Shown one piece after another: positions 26,592-34,432 of a stretch of 61,729 nt of DNA. Location of the stretch: contig JBGAQN010000003.1 of the NCBI GenBank assembly GCA_044220725.1, positions 1-61,729 of the forward strand, in the 5' to 3' direction. The position numbers were made by a program, and so were the translations under genes. The DNA is from Phosphoribacter sp044220725. GTDB taxonomy: Bacteria > Actinomycetota > Actinomycetes > Actinomycetales > Dermatophilaceae. The notes beneath the pieces are model-generated. The model did no database searches, was not told the origin of the DNA, and saw only the letters and a list, made by a program, of their open reading frames with translations. The first letter of the stretch is position 1; each line of letters begins with the position of its first letter.

Positions 26592-26626
26592 ACGGCGCGG
26601 TGACGGCGCGGTGACGGCGCGGTGAC
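26592..26626. repeat. 11-bp tandem repeat, three copies (CGGCGCGGTGA)
   Basis: Three near-perfect copies lie in the 278-base gap between the ABC exporter and a small membrane-protein gene; no gene is seen in that gap. Confidence 0.8.
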
Positions 26627-26702
26627 TGAACGGTGACCAACGGCCGGGCTCTATCGCGGCGTCGGAGCGCCGCGCAGAGCGTCGTGACCTAGGCTGGCCC
26701 GT

Positions 26703-26999
26703 GTGAAGGTCCTCAAATCGGTGCTCGTCGTCCTTGGCGTCTTGCTCGTCGTCGGTGCAGGCGGCCTGCTCCTCAAGAACGTCTACGACGTGAACATCAT
26801 GCACGAGACCATGCGGACGTATAACAACCCCAAGGACAACCCCAGCCCGCTGATCGCCGTCACCACGGGCGTCGCGGCCCTCGGTGGGGTGCTGCTGGGG
26901 ATCGGCATCGGTATGCCGCGTCGCACCCGCCGGAGCATCGAGTCTGCAGCCGAAGAGCGCGCGAGCACCACCCGGCAGCTCGGCGACCCGCACGCCTGA
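26703..26999 (+). CDS. Small two-helix membrane protein, unknown function
   Basis: A 98-residue protein starting at GTG (VKVLKSVLVVLGVLLVVGAGG). One helix lies at residues 5-25, a short extracytoplasmic loop contains NVYDVNIMHETMRTYNNP, a second Gly-rich helix lies near 48-68, and the C-terminal tail is basic and cytoplasmic. I do not recognise a family. Coding quality is good (high GC3, coherent topology). The upstream ribosome-binding site is weak, so it may be translated from a near-leaderless message. Confidence 0.6.
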   Translation: MKVLKSVLVVLGVLLVVGAGGLLLKNVYDVNIMHETMRTYNNPKDNPSPLIAVTTGVAALGGVLLGIGIGMPRRTRRSIESAAEERASTTRQLGDPHA

Positions 27000-27083
27000 G
27001 ATCCGGCCTGCAGCTCGCTGTCGATGACGGCCAACGACGCGACAGCCGACACAGGAAGCGAGGAACAGGTCAGGCTCACACGG

Positions 27084-27506
27084 TCACTCGTCGACATCCA
27101 GGATGCGATGTAGGCCGGTAATGCCGACCACTCGGCGCACCGGCTCGGACGGTGCGACGACCACGAAGTGCGCGCCCCGCGAGCGGCATACCCGCGCCGC
27201 TCGGACAAGAACGCGAGCGCCCGCGGCGTCGAAGAAGGTGACGCCGTCGAGCCTGATGCGGACATCATCCGCCTGGGCGACCAGCGGCGCGAGCGCAGCC
27301 TCCAACCGGGCTGCACTGCCGAAGTCGATCTCACCTATCGCGACGATCTCGACCGCGTTCGGCCGACACGGCGTGGCCACAGCGAGGACGGTAATGACCA
27401 GGCGGTCGGGGTCATCGTCCCCCTCAACGAGGGCGAACCGCCGTCGCCCTGGTCGGACCGCGACCAGTTGCAGCGCGGGAACCGAGTCAGCAGAGCTCAA
27501 AGACAC
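27084..27506 (-). CDS. STAS-domain protein lacking the usual phospho-serine
   Basis: A 140-residue protein whose residues 50-135 fold as a STAS domain, with AVEIVAIGEIDFGSAARLEAAL at the first strand and helix and VRRVVGITGLHRIL at the end. In anti-sigma antagonists the phosphorylated Ser sits in D-S-[ST]-G; here residues 93-96 are DAAG, with no acceptor. It may therefore be a constitutively active antagonist or a non-switching scaffold. It ends 65 bases after a STAS-to-LuxR gap and precedes no kinase; the LuxR gene follows the opposite order on the same strand (18-base gap). Confidence 0.75.
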   Translation of the reverse strand: MSLSSADSVPALQLVAVRPGRRRFALVEGDDDPDRLVITVLAVATPCRPNAVEIVAIGEIDFGSAARLEAALAPLVAQADDVRIRLDGVTFFDAAGARVLVRAARVCRSRGAHFVVVAPSEPVRRVVGITGLHRILDVDE

Positions 27507-27524
27507 TGACGAACCTCGTGGGGA

Positions 27525-28178
27525 TCACCGAGGGTTCGAGGCTCCATTGCCCCGAATCCGTACGTAGTCGGGCAGGAGGTCGTGTTCGACTCCCCACAGA
27601 ATGGCCTTGGCCCGGTTGGTGACGCCGATCTTGCGGTAGGCGGCGCGAATGTACGACTTGATCGAATTCGCCGACAGCCGCGTGCGGTCTGCGATCTCCT
27701 GGTTGGACAGCCCCTGGGTGATCAACGCCAGCACCTCGGCTTCGCGCGCGCTGAGTCCCTCCGGCCGACCGGGCCAGTCCCCGACCAGGTCCGCTCCTCG
27801 ATTGGGCGCTGGCGAGATCACCGTGCGGCCGCCATGCACGTCCACCAAGGCCGTCGCTAGCGCTTTGGCGGTCAACGCCTTGGACAGGCACCCAGAGGCT
27901 CCCATTCGCACGACGGCCCGAGCACGTTCGACGTCGAAATTCCACGTGTAGACGACCACCTTGGACACGTGCGGGTTCTTGAGGATGTCGTGGGTCTCAC
28001 TGGCATCCCCTTGGGTCTGGGCGAAGGTGTCGTAGAGGGCGATGTCGACGGGAGTCGCCACAGGGGCCTGGGCGTCGAGCTCGACGATCTGAACCAGGTG
28101 TCGGTAGGTCTGCAACATGGCCGCGACGCCTTTGACGACGACCTCATAGTCGTTGACAACGGCGATGCACGGGAGCAT
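27525..28178 (-). CDS. LuxR/NarL-family response regulator
   Basis: A 217-residue two-domain regulator. The receiver domain begins LPCIAVVNDYEVVVKGV, with the likely phospho-Asp in VDIALYDTF; the conserved Thr/Lys end is weaker (VVVYTW and SKALTAKAL). The C-terminal LuxR helix-turn-helix is complete: LSAREAEVLALITQGLSNQEIADRTRLSANSIKSYIRAAYRKIGV. No histidine kinase is adjacent, so this is an orphan regulator. The start at 28178 is where receiver similarity begins. Confidence 0.82.
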   Translation of the reverse strand: MLPCIAVVNDYEVVVKGVAAMLQTYRHLVQIVELDAQAPVATPVDIALYDTFAQTQGDASETHDILKNPHVSKVVVYTWNFDVERARAVVRMGASGCLSKALTAKALATALVDVHGGRTVISPAPNRGADLVGDWPGRPEGLSAREAEVLALITQGLSNQEIADRTRLSANSIKSYIRAAYRKIGVTNRAKAILWGVEHDLLPDYVRIRGNGASNPR

Positions 28179-28320
28179 GGATCTCACTGTAGGAGCGCTG
28201 TCTACACCCCTAGGGGTGATCCAAGGACCCCTCCCCTCCGACGCCGCGCTCGCGCGCAATATCCCGGCCGGAGTACCAAAAGTCCCTGCAGGGTGGCTGG
28301 TTCCGCGACGACGTCCCCTG

Positions 28321-28596
28321 GAGTGGGAGCGGAACGGGCCGACGAAGGGGCCCGACGACGCCGTCGTGGTGGTCAACCTCAGCGGTAAGGCCCACGACCA
28401 CTACCGCCTAGGTATGCCGCACATCGGCCGCTGAGCTTTGCGGCTCAACAGCGACTCCCGTTCCCACAGTGCGGACTTCGGGGATGCCGCGGCATACGAC
28501 CTGGATGGGTGAGACGACGCGGACGGGCTGGTCACGCATGTCAACCTGTCCATCGCGCCCTGCACCGTCCTGGTCTATTCATCCGTCGCCCGCTGA
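28321..28596 (+). pseudogene. Decayed C-terminal fragment of a GH13 alpha-amylase-like gene
   Basis: One forward frame reads DDAVVVVNLSGKAHDHYRLG...IGR, stop, ALRLNSDSRSHSADFGDAAAYDLDG, stop, DDADGLVTHVNLSIAPCTVLVYSS, then a final TGA at 28594. This is the pattern of the all-beta C-terminal domain of GH13 amylases and branching enzymes (NLS, then W-x-x-R-x-NSD, then ADFG, then an IGPYSVLVYS-like end). The two in-frame TGA codons (28432, 28510) fall where Trp is expected in the family, consistent with TGG-to-TGA decay. The catalytic barrel is absent. I read it as a relic, not a gene. Confidence 0.55.
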
Positions 28597-28897
28597 CCTG
28601 CGCTCGGGCGGCCGGGCCGGGCCACCATGACCTCCTGGGACAGCGGCCGCCACCTGTCCTGACCTCTCACCTTCTGCACCCGTAGCCTTCGGACCCACCC
28701 GGTCGGGGTGTCTGGAGCCGGCCCGAACGTCACGGCCATCAACTGCGCCAACGGAGCGAACACCACGGGGTGGGTCTCAGCCCGAACCATCCGCTGATTC
28801 CCACGACGCGCCTGACGGATCAACCCCGCCTCAGCACCGATGGCCCTTCCTTACCTGTGCGCTCACCTTCGAGTCCTCGGCCGCATTCGTGCGTCGG

Positions 28898-29503
28898 TCA
28901 TGGGGCTGCCTGCGCGCTGCACGCGGACCGTGCGAGGCCGAAGTTGGCGGCTGTCAGGACAGACAAGCCGCTCTGGCGCGGCCCGGTTTGGCCTTCAATG
29001 CTGGAAGGGAGAGACGCAGGGACCAACTGGGGCTTATCGTCCTGGCCCCTGAACTCCATGCTCACAACCTGGTCGTTGGCCACAGTGAAGTCCCACGTAG
29101 CGACGATCCCTTGCTGGGTGTGTTGGTACCGGACCACCAGGGTGAGACAGTCCGATTTGAAAAGGTCTGCGGTGATCAGTTCGGCCATCGAGTCACCGGA
29201 CTGCACCCGATCCACCTCGACTCTCCAGTAGCCATCTTTACCCGCGCCAGGGAACGGGGGCCAGGCGCAGTCCGCCCACACTTTGTGGTCCAGGGCGGCC
29301 AATTCTTCGGCACTGGGGTCGGCCGGAAGCTCGGGAGGAGAGGCTGGTACGTCGTGGGCTTGACGGCACTGTTCGATTCTGCTGTCGGCCGGGCGGTCTT
29401 TCCACTGGAGCAACAGCGTGGTCACGCCGAGAGTCAACATAACGACGGAGATGAACCCGCTGACCGCTGCATGCCGAAACCCACGCCGCTCACCTGGGGC
29501 CAT
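28898..29503 (-). CDS. Hypothetical secreted or membrane-anchored protein
   Basis: A 201-residue protein with one N-terminal hydrophobic helix (about residues 13-34) and an extracytoplasmic part with four cysteines. Coherent segments include DGYWRVEVDRVQSG and LTLVVRYQHTQQGIVATWDF. No family is recognised. The region looks lower in GC than its neighbours and sits between a gene relic and tRNA-Arg, which hints at acquired DNA. The preceding 300 bases (28597-28897) and the following 29504-29858 hold no gene I can support. Confidence 0.5.
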   Translation of the reverse strand: MAPGERRGFRHAAVSGFISVVMLTLGVTTLLLQWKDRPADSRIEQCRQAHDVPASPPELPADPSAEELAALDHKVWADCAWPPFPGAGKDGYWRVEVDRVQSGDSMAELITADLFKSDCLTLVVRYQHTQQGIVATWDFTVANDQVVSMEFRGQDDKPQLVPASLPSSIEGQTGPRQSGLSVLTAANFGLARSACSAQAAP

Positions 29504-29812
29504 CCCTGATGGTACCGCTGGAGTCTCCGGCTACGAAGAATCGAGCGGAAAACGATGCTCTGTCACCCAACAGGGCCTGATGGCCCGAACCGGGAGCGAG
29601 GGGAACCGGAGAGGCTTTCGCGTCCCGCTCATTCGAAACGTCGATGGGACCGAGCCACTGAGCCCCCGTCGCGGCGGAGTGGGGCACCTTGGCGCGACCA
29701 AAGCAGCAAGTCAGGGCCGGCGCATGGGCGACCTTCAAGACGTTGGCCAGGGTGCCGTAGCCGGGACCATGGGGGAATCAACCGCTGACCAGCGGAAACG
29801 CCGGAATCCACA

Positions 29813-29870
29813 GAGCGCGCCCGAAGGTGGGGCCCATCGGGAGCGTGAACGAAGTGAGCGCGCCCGAAGG
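29813..29870. repeat. 15-bp direct repeat duplicating the 3' end of tRNA-Arg
   Basis: GAGCGCGCCCGAAGG occurs at 29813-29827 and again at 29856-29870, the second copy covering the tRNA-Arg acceptor end. Duplicated tRNA 3' ends are the usual scar of integrase-type elements, but only 43 bases separate the copies and no integrase is present. Confidence 0.6.
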
Positions 29871-29931
29871 GATTCGAACCCCTAACCTTCTGATCCGTAG
29901 TCAGATGCTCTATCCGTTGAGCTACGGGCGC
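29859..29931 (-). tRNA. tRNA-Arg (anticodon ACG)
   Basis: The 73-base cloverleaf has a 7-bp acceptor stem (GCGCCCG with CGGGCGC), the T-arm GGTTCGAATCC, and the anticodon loop CTACGGA giving ACG (read as ICG). CCA is not encoded. Confidence 0.95.
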
Positions 29932-30323
29932 TGGTCGCCGCACCACCCGCTCCCACCCCGCGAGAAACCCCGAGACGGGGCTCACACAAGACGGACCAGG
30001 CCGTGCGCCGAGGGGCAAGCCTACCGGCATACCGGCCGTCGGAGGAAATCGGATCCGCCTCGCGGAACGCGCCCCACCAAGCCCCAACACCGGCCGGTCA
30101 CCCCCCGGACATCCTGTTGTCACCACACAGCCAACCCCTGTGAGGGGACTCACGACGATGGGACCGAAGGCCCGTATGCCGCCCGCTCACCACCGGGATA
30201 CGGTGGTCCAGACCGCGGCGTTCGGACTGGTCGCCGGGCGACACCTGTGTCCCCTCCTCCCTCTCCGGACTCCCGACACCAATCGGCAGCGAGCGCCGCG
30301 AGGCGATCACGGAAGGGATGGTC

Positions 30324-32114
30324 ATGAGCACGTCACACAAGGGGCTGGCCGCGTGGGTCGACGAGGTCGCCGCGCTGTGCAAGCCCGCCTCGGTCCACTG
30401 GGTGACCGGGACCCCTGAGGAGATCGAGAGCCTCAACCAGGCCCTGGTCGACAGCGGCACCTTCATCAAGCTCAACGACGAGAAGAAGCCCAACAGCTAC
30501 TGGTGCGCGTCCGACCCGAGTGACGTCGCCCGCGTCGAGGACCGCACCTACATCGCCTCGGTCAACCCGCAGGACGCCGGCCCGACGAACAACTGGATCG
30601 ACCCGGCCGAGCTCAAGGCGACGATGACCGGCCTCTACGACGGATGCATGGCCGGCCGCGTCATGTATGTCATCCCCTTCGTCATGGGCCACCTCGACGC
30701 GACCGTCCCGATGTTCGGTGTCGAGATCACCGACTCGGCCTATGTCGTGGTCAACATGAACATCATGGCCCGCATCGGCACCCCGGTCTTGGCGAAGATG
30801 GAAGAGATCGAGGCCGACTTCGTCAAGGGTCTGCACTCGATCGGCGCCCCGCTCGCCGAGGGTCAGGCCGATGTCGCGTGGCCGTGCAACGACACCAAGT
30901 ACATCGCGCACTTCCCCGAGACCCGCGAGATCTGGTCGTTCGGCTCGGGTTACGGCGGCAACGCGCTGCTGGGTAAGAAGTGCTATGCCCTGCGCATCGC
31001 CTCAGCGATGGCCCGTGACGAGGGCTGGATGGCCGAGCACATGCTCATCCTCAAGCTCACCTCCCCCAAGGGGAAGGTCCACTACATCTGTGGCGCGTTC
31101 CCGAGCCAGTGCGGCAAGACCAACCTGGCCATGCTCGAGCCCACCATCCCCGGATGGAAGGCCGAGATGATCGGCGACGACATCTCCTGGATGCGTTTCG
31201 GTCCCGACGGTCGCCTGTATGCCGTGAACCCCGAGTTCGGTCTGTTCGGCGTCGCCCCCGGCACCGGCATGAGCACCAACCCGATGGCCATGCGGACCAT
31301 CGACATGGGCAACTCGATCTTCACCAACGTCGCCCGCACCGACGACGGCGACGTGTGGTGGGAGGGCATCTCCAAGGAGAAGCCGGCGCACCTCATCGAC
31401 TGGAAGAACCGCGACTGGACGCCCGAGGGCGGCGAGCTCTCCAGCCACCCGAACAGCCGCTTCACGACGCCAGCCAAGCAGTGCCCGATGATCGCCCCCG
31501 AGTACGACAACCCCGACGGTGTCCCGATCTCGGCGATCCTCTTCGGTGGCCGGCGCGCCTCGACCGTCCCGCTGGTCTACGAATCGCGCAACTGGACCCA
31601 CGGCACGTTCGTCGGCGCCACGCTGTCGTCCGAGACGACCGCCGCCGCGACCGGCGCGGTCGGTGTGGTGCGGCGCGACCCGATGGCCATGCTGCCCTTC
31701 ATCGGCTACCACGCCGGTGACTACATGCAGCACTGGATCAACATCGGCAAGCAGGCCGACGAGTCCAAGCTCCCGAAGATCTACCAGGTCAACTGGTTCC
31801 GCAAGGACAAGGACGGCCACTGGCTGTGGCCCGGATTCGGCGACAACAGCCGCGTCCTCAAGTGGGTCGTCGAGCGGCTCGAAGGCGAGGCCGACGCGGT
31901 CGAGACCCCCATCGGTCTGGTCCCGGCTCCGGGTGCCATCGACACCGAGGGCCTGGACATGGCTCCCGACGACGTCACCAAGGCGGTCGCCGTCGACCTC
32001 GACGAGTGGCGCGCCGAGCTGCCGCTCATCGAGGAGTGGTTCGCCAAGATCGGCGACCGGCTGCCCGCCCAGCTGCACGCCGAGCTCGACGGCCTTAAGG
32101 AGCGCCTGGCCTGA
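30324..32114 (+). CDS. pckG: Phosphoenolpyruvate carboxykinase (GTP)
   Basis: A 596-residue cytosolic enzyme converting oxaloacetate and GTP to PEP, CO2 and GDP (EC 4.1.1.32). The GTP-type P-loop FPSQCGKTNLAML holds the reactive Cys; it is followed by the metal-binding GDDISWMRFG and the mobile-loop region. FWG-like and RNWTHGTF segments are present in normal order. Length matches the family. The ATG at 30324 is preferred because GGAAGGG lies seven bases upstream; another ATG at 30318 is too close. It is the first step of gluconeogenesis. A perfect terminator follows. Confidence 0.97.
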   Translation: MSTSHKGLAAWVDEVAALCKPASVHWVTGTPEEIESLNQALVDSGTFIKLNDEKKPNSYWCASDPSDVARVEDRTYIASVNPQDAGPTNNWIDPAELKATMTGLYDGCMAGRVMYVIPFVMGHLDATVPMFGVEITDSAYVVVNMNIMARIGTPVLAKMEEIEADFVKGLHSIGAPLAEGQADVAWPCNDTKYIAHFPETREIWSFGSGYGGNALLGKKCYALRIASAMARDEGWMAEHMLILKLTSPKGKVHYICGAFPSQCGKTNLAMLEPTIPGWKAEMIGDDISWMRFGPDGRLYAVNPEFGLFGVAPGTGMSTNPMAMRTIDMGNSIFTNVARTDDGDVWWEGISKEKPAHLIDWKNRDWTPEGGELSSHPNSRFTTPAKQCPMIAPEYDNPDGVPISAILFGGRRASTVPLVYESRNWTHGTFVGATLSSETTAAATGAVGVVRRDPMAMLPFIGYHAGDYMQHWINIGKQADESKLPKIYQVNWFRKDKDGHWLWPGFGDNSRVLKWVVERLEGEADAVETPIGLVPAPGAIDTEGLDMAPDDVTKAVAVDLDEWRAELPLIEEWFAKIGDRLPAQLHAELDGLKERLA

Positions 32115-32160
32115 CCGCCAGCCTCACCTGACCGGGTGATCCGGTCAGTCCCGACCCTGA

Positions 32161-32192
32161 CGGGGGTCCCGGCATTCGTGCCGGGACCCCCG
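32161..32192 (+). terminator. Intrinsic terminator of pckG
   Basis: A perfect 14-bp stem (32161-32174 with 32179-32192) is closed by a TTCG tetraloop and followed by a short T/C-rich run, 47 bases after the pckG stop codon. Confidence 0.9.
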
Positions 32193-32222
32193 TTCTCGTC
32201 TGGTCACCTCCCCGACCATCCC

Positions 32223-32387
32223 GTATGCCGCCCGCCCCCTCCCGCACCCGGCATACCTCTGCGTCGTCTCGTCGCGCCCCACCATCCGTATGCCGCCCGC
32301 CCACCTCCCGCACCCGGCATACCTCCGCGTCGTTCGTCGCGCCCCACCATCCGTATGCCGCCCGCTCACCTTCCGCACCCGGCATAC
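32223..32387. repeat. 65-bp tandem repeat, three copies, each an inverted pair of the CGGCATAC word
   Basis: Units start at 32223, 32288 and 32353 (exact 65-bp period). In each, GTATGCCG is followed 18-19 bases later by CGGCATAC, so each unit can form a small hairpin. The units lie downstream of the pckG terminator in the non-coding stretch 32115-32628. Confidence 0.85.
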
Positions 32388-32439
32388 CGCCGCGTCGTCT
32401 CGCCTCGCCTCCGTGATCCTCTGTGATCGTCCGGCCCCT

Positions 32440-32557
32440 GGAAACTCATGGGTTTCCCGATTCAGCTTGGGATCCCGTCGAGATCGCGGAAACTCATGGG
32501 TTTCCAGCGGGGCCAAGTCGGGATCTCATCGAGATCCTGGAAACACATCGGTTTCCA
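32440..32557. repeat. Three copies of a GGAAAC-CAT-GTTTCC dyad at 48-51 bp spacing
   Basis: Dyads start at 32440, 32488 and 32539 (form GGAAACTCATGGGTTTCC). The DNA between them is itself related (GGGATC...TCGAGATC), so this is a degenerate tandem repeat of about 50 bp rather than a repeat-spacer array. Confidence 0.7.
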
Positions 32558-32628
32558 GGCGGACACGCCCGAACCGCGCCGCGGCGGGACTCCGCGGATA
32601 AGCCGGGGCGAGTTTGACGCCGACCGCG

Positions 32629-32844
32629 ATGGAGGCCATGCGGGCCGCAGCGAAGCCCGCCGACCGGGCTCACTTGGCGATCGAGCAGATCGGCAATTCG
32701 CTCGTGAGTGAGGCTGGGTCGATGGTCGCAGGGCGCGTCCGCGGTCGAGCCTTCTCCGAGCGGATCGACGGCTGACGCGCAAATACACCAACCAGAAGCT
32801 CACGGCCGCCGAAGTCATGGCAGCGCTCTTCGAGGGGGAGGCGT
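32629..32844 (+). pseudogene. Remnant resembling the C terminus of a type I restriction subunit (HsdR)
   Basis: A 48-residue frame ends GRAFSERIDG-stop at 32775. In the -1 frame, starting at 32772, it continues LTRKYTNQKLTAAEVMAALFE. Joined, FSERI...LTRKYTNQKLTAAEVMAAL matches the conserved C-terminal helices of HsdR proteins (pattern RYxNxxLTxAEVIxxL). Nothing of the nuclease or helicase domains remains. It is probably a frameshifted relic at a recombination junction with the next gene. Confidence 0.42.
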
Positions 32845-32853
32845 TGCGACGCC

Positions 32854-33411
32854 ATGGTTGGCTCCCCGCGGGGCGCCGGTTCGGCGGCATACGACGAGGC
32901 GCTCCCGTATGCCGCGGACTATGACCTCCTGCGGATGGCGGGAGCGCTCCCGGACGACCTCATGGCGGGCTACCTCGCCGCGGTGTCCGCGATCAACGAC
33001 GCCCCGACCGACGATCTGGATTGGGAGGACGAGGTGTTCGACGCCGATCGGGTCCGGGCCTATGAGCACAGCCGGGCCGAACGCGGCGAGACGCTCTTCC
33101 GGGTCATCGCTCGCCACCGCACCACCGGCGAGTTCGCCGGGCACACCGTTGTCGCGATCGACCGATCGCGGCCGGCATTTGGCGAGCAGCACGACACGAC
33201 GGTCGTCGACGCCCACCGTGGCCACCGGCTCGGACTGCTGCTCAAGGCCGACATGCTGCGTTGGCTGGCCGAGGCGGAGCCCGACTGTGCCGAGTTGACG
33301 ACCAGCAACGCCGCCTCCAACACGCACATGCTCGCGGTCAACACGCGCCTGGGCTACCGCCCGCTCGGCCGGGGGGTGGGCTTCCAGCGGACTCTGCCCC
33401 CACTCGCCTGA
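32854..33411 (+). pseudogene. GNAT acetyltransferase, C-terminal half only (5'-truncated)
   Basis: The 185-residue frame matches the C-terminal half of the roughly 400-residue double-GNAT proteins of actinobacteria: YDLLRMAGALPDDLMAGY, INDAPTDDLDWEDEVF, the acetyl-CoA loop VVDAHRGHRLGLLLKADMLRWL, and NTRLGYRPLG at the end. The N-terminal GNAT domain is missing, and the sequence upstream belongs to the HsdR-like relic. It may still make a folded half-protein, but loss of the first domain suggests a broken gene. Confidence 0.6.
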
Positions 33412-33594
33412 CCCCTGTCCGTGACGCCTCCTCAGCGGTAGACTGGCCGTCGCGGGTCGGGAGCCCGCACGTGGGGTATGCCGCCATCGACCTCGGTCGG
33501 TCGCGGCGCGTGTCGACGGGGCTGCGGTACGACGTCACGTCGCGAGTCGGGAGCTCGGGGCGTCTGGGGAACGAGTTCGAGGGGGTTGGGTGCC

Positions 33595-33732
33595 ATGACG
33601 GCATACGTTGGGCGGAGACGCGATGACAATCGGGATGGGCGGCAGCGTGATCGCACGACGCTCATGCTCGCCCTGTTGAGCGCGCTGGTCGTGTTGTCGA
33701 TCCCGTTGGGGCTGTTGGCCGCTCGCGGCTGA
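33595..33732 (+). CDS. Possible 45-residue single-helix membrane protein
   Basis: The ATG at 33595 opens a frame with a charged N terminus (GRRRDDNRDGRQRDRT) and one clear membrane helix (LMLALLSALVVLSIPLGLLA) ending RG. The topology is sensible, but the ribosome-binding site is poor and there is no homology I recognise. Just after it, 33733-33790 is a low-complexity run of GCTAGCTGG-type repeats. Confidence 0.35.
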   Translation: MTAYVGRRRDDNRDGRQRDRTTLMLALLSALVVLSIPLGLLAARG

Positions 33733-33761
33733 GCGGGCTAGCTGGCTAGCTGGCGAGCTGG

Positions 33762-34265
33762 CTAGCGGGCTAGCTGGTCAGCGGGCCGGCGGACCAGGCG
33801 CAGCGCTCGGTTCGGGCCGCGGCGGGCGTGAACTCGGACCACCTGTCCGCCGACAACGGTCAGCGGTTCGGAGCAGCGGGTGACTGGACCGGGAGTGGAA
33901 CTTGACCGGGGAGTTGCCCCTGTCCGGGGAGCTGACCTTGGACCGAGGCCGCCAGGCCCGCCGCATCCGCCCGATCTGCTGTCCGGTGCGCTGATCCCGT
34001 TGGGCGTAGCTGCCGCTGCAGCCACCGCTCCGACACCACTCAGTGCGAGCACGCCCGCGGCAACCATTGCCGTGAGCCGACCGCTCCACCGGCTCGCCTC
34101 CTGCGGCGGCACAGTCGCTTCGGACGGTCGGCCCCCTTGCCATGGTGGAGGGAAACCCACCTCTGGCGTGGGCTTCCCTCCACCTTGGGTCGCCTCCGCG
34201 ATGGTGGAGGGGGCGGCACCCGGGAACCGGGCCTCGAGAAGCCGGGACACGGCATACCTCTGCAT
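33762..34265 (-). CDS. Possible regulator-type membrane protein, poorly supported
   Basis: The ATG at 34265 gives MQRYAVSRLLEARFPGA, then a Pro/Gly linker, a membrane helix (AMVAAGVLALSGVGAVAAAAA) and a low-complexity Pro/Arg C terminus that looks out of frame. The N-terminal half is plausible protein; the C-terminal third may reflect a frameshift. No family is recognised. Confidence 0.3.
   Translation of the reverse strand: MQRYAVSRLLEARFPGAAPSTIAEATQGGGKPTPEVGFPPPWQGGRPSEATVPPQEASRWSGRLTAMVAAGVLALSGVGAVAAAAATPNGISAPDSRSGGCGGPGGLGPRSAPRTGATPRSSSTPGPVTRCSEPLTVVGGQVVRVHARRGPNRALRLVRRPADQLAR
34144..34184. repeat. Near-perfect 17-bp hairpin
   Basis: The left arm 34144-34160 and right arm 34168-34184 pair with one mismatch around a 7-base loop. 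A partial third copy of the arm (GGTGGAGGG) is at 34204. It lies within the doubtful minus-strand frame and could be a terminator or attenuator. Confidence 0.7.
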
Positions 34266-34432
34266 GGTCGGGGGGCGCACACGGGTGGAGCTATGGGGCG
34301 CGAATGTCCCGCGTGCGGCGGTGACCGGCCTGTGGGCGTTCTGTCGAGGCGCCCTGACCTGACACCATGACTCACAGGAAGTGCACAGCAAACGCACACG
34401 ACCCCGACACCCGCCGCCGAGAGACTTCCCTC

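Noticed and set aside
28432..28512. Selenocysteine or programmed read-through at the TGA codons of the GH13 relic
   Set aside because: The stops fall at expected Trp positions, no hairpin typical of Sec insertion follows, and the catalytic domain is missing, so decay is simpler.
28575..28823. 82-codon minus-strand frame after the GH13 relic
   Set aside because: It overlaps the relic, has no clear ribosome-binding site or family, and cannot be told from chance.
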